64,000 bases of DNA from Inia geoffrensis. Its lineage: Eukaryota; Chordata; Mammalia; Artiodactyla; Iniidae. The translations under genes were made by a program, and so were the position numbers. Below, one piece after another: positions 23,041 to 33,186 of the stretch. Within the stretch, counting starts at the first letter, position 1. Every line of letters starts with the position of its first letter. The notes beneath the pieces are model-generated. The model ran no database searches. It was given only the letters and a program-made list of their open reading frames with translations, and was not told the DNA's origin. The stretch lies in NCBI GenBank assembly GCA_036417435.1, contig CM070902.1:42864600-42928599 (forward strand), read 5' to 3'.

Positions 23041-24085
23041 GGGGTGCATTTTCATCACTTTCATGTGGAAGGCCATCCTCAAATAGTTATCCTGGATTGC
23101 CCTTTTTTTTTTTTTTCTATATTTTAAGAGTAAAGCACCAAATGTTTATCTGAAGCACTGTGAGCATGGACAGAGACTTAATTGCTGGGTTTTACTTGGG
23201 GTAATGAAAGGGCACGCCATCCTGGTGGATGGAAAGCTCCATTTGTCTGTCTCTGGAAAGCTTTTCTTTGGAGCTACACTTCATTTCTCCACAAAATGAT
23301 CTTCCAATCTGCTGCTAGAGAGCTTCAGGAAAGGGATATATGCTTGGATGCTGGCCTTCTAAGTAATCAGGAAGGGTGCTGATGGTCTCACAGTTTATTA
23401 TATAGAGTTTTCTTAATCCTCTGTTCTAGCCGCATTCCATACCACCTTGCTCTTCCCAGACCTTGGTGTCCCGGAGAACAGAGTCCCACCAGTTTAATTT
23501 TCCAAAGGCAACGAAGAAACCACCTTCTGGCTATGAAGGGTTAAGGAGGGAGCCAGGTGTCTGCCAGTCCCCCAGTTTTTAGCCTGTGCCCCCCCTTCCT
23601 TCCACTGCTCCAGGTGCTCTTCTCACAGCGCCTCTCAGAGGCTCCATGGGCAAGGCACCTGAAGGCATTTAAGTGGGAACTTTCTCCACTTTGCTAAGTT
23701 GTTTGCCACGCTTGCATCTGTTTCCTGTCTTCAGAAAAGTGGTTGAACCATTCTATTCATTATTGCCCTTCCTTCTATCCTTTTTGTCCTTGAAGACCAG
23801 TATATTTACGCTTCTGCCACTATATCAAGAGTACGGGGAGGGAGAAGAGAAAAGCCTGTGTGAACCATCGCTATGATTAACTGGAAGCCTAATGTGAATT
23901 TCAAAGGAACAGTGGCATTAGCCAAGTGTAGAGAATAGATAGGGCAGTCCAGGCAGAATTCTACATGATGGGCTTCTAGCAGACATATAAAATAAACTAT
24001 CTGTGGATAAGATTTGCCTGCTCCAGAAAAGACACTGAAGCAGCACAGCACTCAATTTTCAAGCTCAAGATCTAGAAGGATACAG
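23041..24085. other. Unassigned, largely unique-looking sequence
   Basis: No repeat recognised and no exon supported. Frames at 23182-23382 and 23673-23876 are short and lack domains. With 9813-11917 and 47646-48700, it is among the best candidates in the window for single-copy sequence. Confidence 0.35.
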
Positions 24086-24087
24086 AC

Positions 24088-24262
24088 TTCATCCCAGGTC
24101 CCTTGCTTAGTAGCTGTGTATCTATCAGGAAAATTTAACCTCTCTGGATTTCCATTTCCTCATCTGTCAAATTTGGAGAATAATCAGACCTACCTCATAC
24201 TTTTATTGAGCCAATTAAATGAGACGATGATTTGTGAAGAGTTTAGCACCATATCTAGCAAA
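24088..24262 (+). repeat. MIR SINE
   Basis: Contains tagtagctgtgtatctatca, aacctctctggatttccatt, tcctcatctgtcaaatttgg, agacctacctcatactttta and gtttagcaccatatctagc, in MIR order. Confidence 0.8.
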
Positions 24263-24287
24263 AGAGTAACGACCAAATAAACATAAA

Positions 24288-24320
24288 CTATCATCATCAT
24301 CAACATCATCATCATCATCT
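24288..24320. repeat. (ATC)n microsatellite
   Basis: About ten CAT/ATC units with one interruption (caacatc). Confidence 0.9.
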
Positions 24321-24690
24321 AACTACACAAATACACATTAATAGAGAAAATCTGACTGAAGAGACTGGCAAAAATAATTTAGATAAGCAGAAAAGAAAAT
24401 TGTATGGAGAGTCAGTGATGGTGTTATGAAAGCCTTATACTGGATTCTGTTTCCTGAGAAAAACTAGAGTTATTCTGAAGGATTAAACTGTACATGAGTA
24501 TTTGTATAAAATGTTACTTAGGAATCTCTCACATAGGCATGCATTAAGCGGTAGCTATTATTATTATTAAATGTGATATGAAAGGGACAGAGAAGACACC
24601 TTGAAAGTTCAGAAGTGGGGAGTTGGTATTAAACTACCAAGGAGATTGATTGTCAGGCTTAAAAACTGGCCAGAGGAGCATTCTGATATG
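24321..24690. other. Unassigned sequence
   Basis: No gene or clear repeat; short (ATT)n at 24560-24569. Confidence 0.35.
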
Positions 24691-24694
24691 TCAG

Positions 24695-24830
24695 ACAATC
24701 CCTGGGAATAATGAGGTGCCCCATATGTTCTCTTATAGGGCCTTATACTTAATACATCTCATTACCTGGTTTAATTCTCCTCTATATTCCCAGCACCTAG
24801 CACAGTATCTCTCACACAGTAGTTTTTGGT
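24695..24830 (+). repeat. L2 LINE 3' end
   Basis: Contains tctatattcccagcaccta, then gcacagtatctctcacacag and tagtttttggtaagaactgc. Confidence 0.55.
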
Positions 24831-25435
24831 AAGAACTGCAAACTGCTTAAATGATCTACATAAGCATTGTTAAGAGCAAGCATGAGGTGATAGGAAGGAC
24901 AGAAAATAGCTGGTTTGGCATGCCTTTCATTTCATGCTCATGGCCTGACAAGCCCCCAAATATTTCATATCCAGATATTTTTTTGTTTCTTATGCATAAA
25001 CCAGGCACATTGAGCAGCACTGAAATAAACAACCCACTTTGACTCCAACTCTTCTCACAAATCTCCAAGGCTGGCAAATCCCACATGAGCCCACCTACCA
25101 GTACTGATTTCCCACTTTACAAAAGGGTTGATAGCAAACTGTTTCAGGAAAGTTCTACAATGCTGACTGTATTTCTTTTTACCTCATGAATTTACCATAC
25201 TTTTCTTATTAGCCAGACATTTTGTCACAGATTATTAAAATGAAACAATGCTTGTTAAAACAAATGGAAAAAAGATCCTCTCTGTAATGTCTTGAATTTT
25301 ATTCTTTGTAGGCTTGCCAAATTGCAGGATTATACAATGTTTCCTGTCACCAAAGGGAATGAGTGACTTTTTCTGCATGGTACCCAGGGTCGAGAAGCAT
25401 CCTATAATGAAACCTCATATTTTGAAGGCGCATTT
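24831..25435. other. Unassigned sequence
   Basis: No gene or clear repeat recognised. Confidence 0.35.
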
Positions 25436-25439
25436 ATAG

Positions 25440-25600
25440 TTCTCAAAGTGTTTTCACACTTTATATCATTTGGTTCTAGCCAAATATCCATGAGGACAGT
25501 TCCGCTCTTGCAATGGAAAAACAAGGACTCAGCGAGGTTTAGGTTACTCAAGTCACAGTGACACAAGGGGTTGAGAGCACACAGCAAGGCAGAAGAGTAG
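25440..25600 (-). repeat. MIR SINE, antisense
   Basis: Contains gttttcacactttatatcat, tccatgaggacagttccgct and gtcacagtgacacaagggg, in the order of a reversed MIR. Confidence 0.55.
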
Positions 25601-25624
25601 CTGGATAGCAGCAGTTTGGGAAGG

Positions 25625-25745
25625 AGAACTGAATTCTCTTCCTGGCCCTGAGTCTAATAATCTATGCAACCTTGAGCAAGTCATCTCATCATTTTGGGTC
25701 TCAGCTTCCTTATTTGAAAAATGAGAAGGTTAAACTAAGAACACT
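25625..25745 (+). repeat. MIR SINE fragment
   Basis: Contains aaccttgagcaagtcatct, gggtctcagcttccttattt and gaaaaatgagaaggttaaac. With the preceding antisense MIR it forms a head-to-head MIR pair about 25 bp apart. Confidence 0.7.
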
Positions 25746-25919
25746 CCCAATTCTATTACTCTGAATTATAGAATCCAACCTGGATTTTCTAAGCTTTTTC
25801 CATAGTACAGCACAAGACAGATCATTCTCTGGGATTAAAACTCTTCTGTTACTAATGAACCCAATGGATCTTTGTTTCTCAATTTCCAGTTGCTTACTTT
25901 GAAAGAAAACAAACTATAC

Positions 25920-26330
25920 ACAAATGGATTGAGCACATGCTATTTGTCAGGCACTGTACCAAGCAGTAATGATGCCAAGGTGAAGAGGCCTGGTGCCTGC
26001 CCTCAAGGAATTTACTGCCTAGACGAGGCACATAAGCAGCTACAAAGCTATGCCATGGCTGCAGTAATGGAGACATGATGAACAAAGGTGCCAAAGAAGC
26101 ATTAAAATAAAAAGCAAACTCAGGTCTGTCTTCCTAAAGGATTGATGTTTGGATTGACACTTGCTAATGGACAGAAACAAGACATTGCGGTGATATGGAA
26201 TAGCAGGCACACAGCCAAGAAGGCTTGATGTATCCAGAGACTAGCCAGTCATTCTGGAGTTGGAAAGGAGCTGGTAGAAGAAGTACACAGAGCAAGAGAT
26301 AAGGCTGGAGAAGTAGACCAAGAGACAATC
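25920..26330 (-). repeat. L2 LINE fragment, antisense
   Basis: Contains ttgagcacatgctatttgtc, aggcactgtaccaagcagt and cctgccctcaaggaatttac, the reverse of the L2 3' end. Decayed ORF2 sequence follows to about 26330. Confidence 0.6.
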
Positions 26331-27250
26331 ATGAATTACTCCTGTTGTTGACATGGGCTTCACTTTTTAGTCTGGTTTTATTTATTTCTGTTCTATCTTG
26401 CTCCCAAAGGGATTTGAGGTGGTTTAAAGGACAGTAACAACACCAACAACAAAAATAAAACAACAAAAATTCAGACTGGATTAAATAATAAGGGGATGTA
26501 TTTGGTTCTAGTAAGGAGAAGCCTAGAAACCAGTTAGACTTCAGGATTTATTAACACAGAGAAGCTAGCTCAGTTCCTCTGCAGTTTTGTGATCAGCATT
26601 TTCTTGGTATATTTACTTCCCTCCAACTTCCAGTGGTTTCCTATTTGGAGATAGGAAATATCTAACTCAGAGACCCAAGAAACTTCCCCTCTTGTCTCTA
26701 TGGGCTAATCTGGGTCACATGCCCATTTATGAGTCAACCCTTGAGTCCAGGGACCTGCCAGGTGCTGACTGTCTGAGGCCTGGATTCCTGAACCACTGTG
26801 CCAGCATTGGAGGAATTATCCCTAGTCTGCTCACATCCAATTCCTGAACTGAGGATGGAGCCAGACTCCCTGAAACCATGGGCTGTGATGGTAAGAAGTG
26901 GCATCAGTAAATGAACACTGGGGTGGTTTACAAAGGGTGAAGAGACTGGATATGGGATATATAAACAGCAATGTCCACTGAACTTAGAATGCATTTTAAA
27001 AATGATAGACACTGTGATGTAATATAATAGTATTATAATATTATTTTATAATATATATAATCATATAACTATATAATACATAATATTATTATAAGATTTG
27101 AAATTAAAAAATAAAGGTGATGAGATAATAAAGGCAAAATGGGAAATTTACTAAATAGACTTCTACAGTAAATCCCCAGATTCTAAAGATGAAATGATAA
27201 TTTAGTTTTGAGCTTCCTAGCAGCCAAAGCATAGAAGGAAGAATGATCAG
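26331..27250. other. Unassigned; possible ancient repeat and AT-rich tract
   Basis: The segment 26480-26780 carries phrases (for example gggtcacatgcccatttatg) seen in a widespread old mammalian repeat I cannot name. A (TA)-rich tract of ATT/TATA units lies at 27020-27105. No gene. Confidence 0.35.
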
Positions 27251-27252
27251 TT

Positions 27253-27532
27253 AAAAGAGTCACAGTGGGCTTCCCTGGTGGCGCAGTGGTTGAGAATCTG
27301 CCTGCCAATGTAGGGGACACGGGTTCGAGCCCTGGTCTGGGAGGATCCCACATGCCGCGGATCAACTGTGCCCGTGAGCCGCTACTACTGAGCCTGCGCA
27401 TCTGGAGCCTGTGCACCGCAATGGGAGGGGCCGCGACAGTGAGAGGCCCACACACTGTGATGAAGAGTGGCCATGCTCGCTGAAACTGGAGAAAGCCCTC
27501 GCACAGAAACAAGACCCAACACAGCCAAAAAT

Positions 27533-27564
<32 letters not shown>

Positions 27565-27577
27565 AAAGAGTCACAGT
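27253..27577 (+). mobile_element. CHR-type SINE, long form, perfect TSD
   Basis: The body starts at 27267 (gggcttccctggtggcgcag) with A-box tggcgcagtgg (27279-27289) and B-box ggttcgagcc (27322-27331). Unlike the short copies it keeps the 3' segment with gatgaagagtggcca and gaaagccctcgcacagaaac, then an AAAT-rich region and poly(A). A perfect 14-bp duplication, aaaagagtcacagt, flanks it (27253-27266 and 27564-27577). Confidence 0.95.
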
Positions 27578-27843
27578 ATACTTAGGAAGAGCTAAGTTAT
27601 TTCTGGCCCAGAATCCTCAGAGAAAATATTTTTTTTCTCCTGGGTCTTCATAAAAGGATCACTAAATATCACTAAATGGAACTATCAGTAACATCCCCAC
27701 AGTATACATAACAGCAAGTTTTAAAACATCTAGCAACAGCAACACAACTTTAATTTAGGCTACTCTGAGATACTTAGTCCAAACCAAGGCAACTGTCAAA
27801 TGCCTTGGATTAATCCAGGGATAAAATCTAGACTGATCAAAGC

Positions 27844-28180
27844 CATGTTTCTCAAACTAGGGTAAAATGAGTACCCTGGGGGACACAGCAGGAGGTGGAA
27901 TGGTACCTCTTCCTGGAGATAGGTAGGAAGCCATTTTGGCCTTGTAGTTATCTTGGTGGTAAAGGATTTAAAACATTAATTACATATTTAAACCAATACG
28001 AATATATACAGAGTAGAATATAAGATGCATACACTCTTTGAAAGAAAGAGCATGAAACCTCAATGAAAGGAATGCCCCACTTGTGTGGACAGCCTTGGGT
28101 TTATATTCAAACCCCCAGAGGGGTGATATAACACTATTCTATCCTTGGGGTCTGTTCAGCTGAGAGGTTTGAAAACACAT
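27844..28180. mobile_element. hAT-Charlie-like DNA transposon
   Basis: The left end catgtttctcaaactagggt and the right end gaggtttgaaaacacat form terminal inverted repeats of the hAT-Charlie kind (cagtgtttctcaaac). The interior gtaccctgggggacac is typical of such elements. About 337 bp with no transposase frame, hence non-autonomous or internally deleted. Confidence 0.55.
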
Positions 28181-28189
28181 TACCCTGAA

Positions 28190-28395
28190 TTTCTTCCTCT
28201 GATCAACTCCCAGTCATCTCTTATAGCTCCTTGTAATTCTCTAAGCACGTCACTCTCCACATCTTATTGCAGGTACTTGTTTATTATCTGTCTTATCTGA
28301 TAGAGAGTAAGGAACTGACTGCCTCAATGCTTTAACTCCTGGCACAGTGTCTAATCTGGTATAAGGGACCAATAAATTAATAAGTTAATGAACTA
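28190..28395 (+). repeat. L2 LINE 3' fragment
   Basis: Contains cttgtttattatctgtctta, cctggcacagtgtctaatct and gggaccaataaattaataag. Decayed. Confidence 0.5.
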
Positions 28396-28407
28396 AAGAT
28401 GTCTGAT

Positions 28408-28792
28408 TGTTATGGGTTGTTATGTGCTCCCCATTCCTATGTTGAAGTCCTAACCCCCAGTACCTCAGACTGTGACCGTAACTGGAGTCTTTACAGAGTT
28501 AGTCAAACAAAATTTATGTCATTAGAGTGGGCCCTAGTCCAATATGCTGGGTGTCCTTATAAAAAGGATAATTTGAACATAGAGACAAGCATAGAGAGAA
28601 GACTATATGAAGCCAGAGCCAAGGAGAGAGGCCTGGAATAGATTCTTCCCTCACAGCCCCCAGAAGGAACCAACACTGCAGATGCCTTGATCTCAGACTT
28701 CTGGCCTCCAGAACTGTGAGACAATACATTTCTGTTGTTTAAGCCACTCCATTTATAGTACTTTGTTACCAGAGCCCTAGCCAACTAATACA
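28408..28792 (+). mobile_element. MLT1 MaLR solo LTR
   Basis: The best preserved MLT1 here. It starts tgttatgggttgttatgtgc, then atgttgaagtcctaaccccc, agtacctcagactgtgacc, tccttataaaaaggataatt, gaaggaaccaacactgcag and ccttgatctcagacttctgg, and ends ccaactaataca. Flanking ctgat (28403-28407) and gtgat (28793-28797) form a nearly perfect 5-bp target duplication. Confidence 0.92.
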
Positions 28793-29034
28793 GTGATCTT
28801 CAGATCCTTCAGATGACTGCCCCTCTCTGAGCATATGTTTCTTCTAAACAGGCATTTGATAAAATCAAGTCGTTTGTCCTTTGCAAGGACAATAAAGATG
28901 ACATTGCCATCGTTGTGGTGATAAAGGCCAACCCTGTGTTGGGAGAATGCAGTGTGCTTTAGGCATCAGGAATGAGGCCTTCCTTCTCCCTGAGTTCTGG
29001 CCTTGTGTCTGACAGACTCACACAGACCGTCTTG

Positions 29035-29175
29035 TCTGAATATCAGCTCCAACATTAACTAGCTGTGTGATTTGGGGACAGTCGACTAACCTCTCTCTGT
29101 TCCTTCATCTGAAGGAAGAAATGACATAATACACCTAAAAAAAAACACAAAGTAATGCATATAGAAACGTGTCAT
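29035..29175 (+). repeat. MIR SINE
   Basis: Contains aacattaactagctgtgtga, tttggggacagtcgactaac and ctctctctgttccttcatct, followed by an A9 run. Confidence 0.75.
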
Positions 29176-29519
29176 ATGGTTCCCACTACATAATAAGGCT
29201 CCAGAAATGTCTCCCTCCTTGCTCTCTTGCTCTCCTCATAATGGAATAAATATTTCCCCATAAAAGAATTAAGTAGCCTCTAAATACTTAACAATTTTAA
29301 GGTATGTTTTTCCTTTAATATTATAATTTGGCAGCCTTCTACATCTGGCAAAAAAAATCAAGGACATGTTTAAGTAAAAAGATAACACATTTTATTTTGG
29401 AAAGAATTAGTTATTGTGAACTAAACATACAAACTAGTACCTTAAAATTTTTCATTAAAAACAATCTCAGTCCATTTAGTTTATTTATAAATTTTGGCTT
29501 AGGTTTACACTTATAACAA
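29176..29519. other. Unassigned sequence
   Basis: No gene or clear repeat. Confidence 0.35.
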
Positions 29520-29719
29520 TTTTTTTTTTTTTTTTTTTTTTTGCGGTACACAGGCCTCTCACTGTTGTGGCCTCTCCCGTTGCAGAGCACAGGCTCAGCA
29601 TCCATGGCTCACGGGCCCAGCCGTTCCGTGGCATGTGGGATCCTCCCGGACCGGGGCACGAACCCATGTCCCCTGCATCAGCAGGCGGACTCTCAACCAC
29701 TGTGCCACCAGGGAAGCCC
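29520..29719 (-). mobile_element. CHR-type SINE, short form with 12-bp internal deletion
   Basis: The poly(T) 29520-29542 is followed by gcggtacacaggcctctcac, and the element ends ccaccagggaagccc. Compared with its relatives it lacks about 12 bp between gcacaggct and cagcatccatgg. No clear target duplication. Confidence 0.9.
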
Positions 29720-30595
29720 AGAACATATATTTTTAATTTCAATATACTACCAAGTCAACCAAATCATTGTATATGTAAACTCAGCCTCCATATCTTGCAA
29801 ATGTGTTTTTTTCTAGTGCCTTGCTCTATGTGATTTTCATTGTTTAATTTTTTTCTTTATTGCTTCTCAGTATCTGAGTGCCCCATAAAACAAGCAGAGA
29901 AGACACCCCACCCCCCAAAAAAAAAAACAGAACATTCTCAATCATGGGTTTGAGGTCATTTGATCCTAGTGATCTTTGGCTTTCCAAAGATTAAAGCCAA
30001 ATTTAAAACAGAGTGCTTTTCCAGAACTAGCAATAGACAGATGGTTTTGGTTCAGATTTATTTGCTATGCAAGAATAGAGAAAATTCAGTACTATTATTT
30101 ATTCCAAGCCCTAACACTTTCGCAAGAATACTAAAATTCCAGGTTAATATTCTGTTTCACTTAATATGACCCAGTGTTAACAATTATTAAACACGGCCAA
30201 ACATGATGTAAGAATTAAGGAACTCTATACTTAGCATCATCTATGGAGAATTCAGGTACCTGCCACACATTTGGAATTCAGGTATAAGTCATAAAGAATA
30301 CAACAAATTTAAAATAAGAGAAGGCAAGCCAGGGTTGCTCCAGGCAGGGACATTTAGGGCAGGGAGGAGTGCTAGTTGACATCCTCACAACAAATGAGGA
30401 AGCAGAAAAACCATAAAAACTAATCGCAAGCCTATAAAACCGTAGCATTCATTTTTTTTTTTTTGTAGAGGCACAGAGTGTTAACTATACCATAGGCCCC
30501 AGGACATTACTATAATACAACCCAACAAAAAAAGACAGGGCAGCTGCAGGGTTTCCTCAAATGGTAGGGGTTCAGGAACCACACACGCTGAAGGG
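29720..30595. other. Unassigned sequence
   Basis: No gene. Homopolymers lie at 29909-29926 (C/A) and 30452-30463 (T). Confidence 0.35.
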
Positions 30596-30599
30596 CCTC

Positions 30600-30740
30600 T
30601 GATTAGCCAGGTCATTTGGGAATAGTCATTTAATCTCTCAAGCCATTCTTTATTTCCAGAATGAAAATAATGATTCTGTCACTGCCTACTGCACAAGGTC
30701 GTGGTGGAAATCAAAAGGAAAAGAGCTGCATAAAGTCACT
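30600..30740 (+). repeat. MIR SINE
   Basis: Contains gattagccaggtcatttgg, gtcatttaatctctcaagcc and ctgcctactgcacaaggtcg. Confidence 0.6.
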
Positions 30741-30744
30741 GACT

Positions 30745-32524
30745 TGATTTCACAACCCGACCTTTTCTTTCTCTTCTCTTGGCTTCCAGGACCCCACACT
30801 GTCCTATTTCCTTCTAATGTATTGGCTATTCTTGGTCAGCCTCCCATGCTAGTTCTACCCTTTGATCTCTACATTTTGAAGTACACCAGAGTTTGGTCCT
30901 CATTCCTTTTCTCTTCCCTATCTACAGGCTCTCTGCAGGTAATCTCAAAGTTTTAAGTATAATTCATTTTGCTGATCATTCCCACATTTATGTCTCCAGT
31001 CCTCACCTCCCTTCTGATCTCCAAACTTATAAACTCAACTGCAAACTTGACATCTACTAGGTATCTCAAACTTTATATGGCCAAAATAGACCACTTGGTT
31101 GGTCATCATCCATCATCCAACCCTAATCTTCCCTATTTTAGTCAATGTCAGCCACTCAATTGCTCAAGTCAAAAAAATCTAGGAATTATCTTGAGTATTC
31201 TCTTTCCCTCTTCTCTCACATCTAAGCTGTCAGCAAGACCTATCAACACTACCTCTGAAACAGACCTCAACTCTGTCCACTTCTTTCCACCTTCACCATC
31301 ACCCCCTTGCCCAAGCCACTATCTTTGCTCATCTGAATGTCCACAATCAACTCCCAACTGGTTGCCTGTTTACCTATTGGCCTGTAAAATCTTATTTTTT
31401 TACATTTATTATAGGCTTTATGTAAATTTTATGACATATAAATAATGTATAAAGGATAGTGTTTTTAATTAAAAATCCACCAAATAATAAAAACATACAT
31501 GTGTATTTAAAAAATCAAAATTCAACAAAAACTTAAAATAACATACACAAAATCTATAATACATTTAACTGCTTAGAAAGAAAATAGGATAGGAAAAAAG
31601 GACAAAATGGACTTTACTTTTATACACAGTATATCTTTCTTTTATTAAAAAATATAAGAACCTGAAGTGAACATGTAAGTATATGAAAATGTGAATTTTT
31701 GGTTGGACATTTGGATATTGTTTTCTGTAATTTTTTTCCTAATTTTCTCAAAATAAAAAGAAAATAAACACAGAGGAGGGAGGATAAATAGCCACAAAAT
31801 AAGTAAAAAGGGAAAATATCCCTGAACCAAAGATTGCATTAAAATTTTAAATATATTCTATGCATAAACAGCTGGGAAAATTATTTTAATTTAATGAAAA
31901 AAAGTCTTTCTCTATTTCTGATTTTAAATGGAGTGTTTCTATTTGCCTCTACATGTACAAAATCTTGAAAATGTAAATCATGACAACTTGTTTAAAGTCC
32001 TCCAATGGCCCCCAACACATTTAAAGTCAAATTCAAATTGCCTACCATGACACACAAAATCCTACCTGACCTGGCCTCTAGCCACCTCTTCAATCTCCTC
32101 TGCTGGCAGCCTAATCGTCTATGTCCCAGCCATTCTGCCCTTCCATCTATCTGTCAATCACAAGTTCTTTCTCACATGAAGCCCTTTGCCTTGGTCCCCT
32201 CTCTGCCTGGATAGCTTTTTCCCCCAAACTGAACTTGGCTGGAATCTTCTTGTCATGAAAGCCTTTCCAAATACAGATATGTCAAAGAGACTTTCCCTGA
32301 CCAACTGATCAGAAGGAACCCCCTATACACTCTCGATCATCACCACATTATAATATTTCCCACAGCACTGACCACCATCTGATCTCTTACTGTGTGTTTA
32401 TGTATTAGTCTTTCTTCTTTTCATCTCCTTCATCCCCTATCCTCTTCCCAGAATACAAACTCTATGAGTGAAGAAGCCATGTTATATCCCCTGAACCAAG
32501 TACTGTGCCCGGCACATAGAAGGT
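30745..32524 (+). repeat. Long L2 LINE, split by an AT-rich insertion
   Basis: The left part (30745-31390) encodes a decayed stretch of L2 ORF2 (ccaaacttataaactcaact, gtatctcaaactttatatgg, cccaactggttgcctgttta). The right part (about 31966-32524) continues in order with cctccaatggcccccaacac, caaaatcctacctgacctgg and the 3' terminus gtgcccggcacatagaagg. Together it is one of the longest L2 relics in the window. The 158-codon frame at 30969-31445 is derived from it and is not a gene. Confidence 0.75.
31391..31965. other. AT-rich insertion of unknown origin in L2
   Basis: About 575 bp, very A/T-rich, with no L2 character and no family recognised. It begins after ggcctgtaaaatc and ends before gaaaatgtaaatcatgac. 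No clear target duplication or terminal repeats were found by eye. Confidence 0.5.
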
Positions 32525-32770
32525 ATATTAGATTTTTATTGTTGTGTAACAAACTACCATTATTTTAATGGCTTAACCAACACTCATTTATTAGCTCAAA
32601 GCCCTGCATGTCAGGCACCCAGGCACAGGGTGACTAGATTCTATAACCTAGTCAGAGCATTAGAAGCTAAAATCAAGGTGTCAACAAGATTTAGTTTTTT
32701 CACATGATGAAATGAGTCAACAGAGGACAGTGTGTTCAGGCCTACCCTCTTTCTTGGAGAAGACTATACA
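32525..32770 (-). mobile_element. MLT1-like LTR fragment, antisense
   Basis: Reverse of the MLT1 3' half: gttgtgtaacaaactaccat, aatggcttaaccaacactca, tttattagctcaaagccctg, then aaaatcaaggtgtcaacaag. The 5' half is missing or unrecognisable. Confidence 0.65.
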
Positions 32771-32956
32771 AATGCGATGACAGGACTTTGCAGATGCCTA
32801 GGTAAAGCAATGGATATCTACTACAGAAAAGGAAAGTCTGCTCTTAGGCAATCGCTTTGTACTGAAGGTCTGCTGACAGAACCAATCCTTAAACAGGATA
32901 CAGCATGATGAGCTACATCCTTCCAAACACATATAGTACCTCACCTAATTTTAATG

Positions 32957-33186
32957 ACAGTCTCTGTAGTGGAAAGCAAATGGGCTTTGGAATGTCGAAA
33001 ACCCTGGTTGCAAATTGCATGCCTTTGCTCTGAATGACCTTGAGAAAGCCATTTAATCTCTCTAAGCCTCAAGTTTCTAATCCACAAAATTAGGATGATA
33101 ATAATATTTACCTTCCAAGATTTAAGTCACAAAAGTATTTAAGCACCCTAGTAGAGTCCTGACACCAAACAAATGTTGAATAAATA
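32957..33186 (+). repeat. MIR SINE, near full-length
   Basis: Contains tagtggaaagcaaatgggct, ctggttgcaaattgcatgcc, atgaccttgagaaagccatt, taatctctctaagcctcaag and aatgttgaataaatat. Covers almost the whole MIR consensus. It directly abuts the broken 3' side of the L1 that follows. Confidence 0.85.

Noticed and set aside
30969..31445. 158-codon frame
   Set aside because: Derived from L2 ORF2 and reading into an AT-rich insertion; no intact RT motif.
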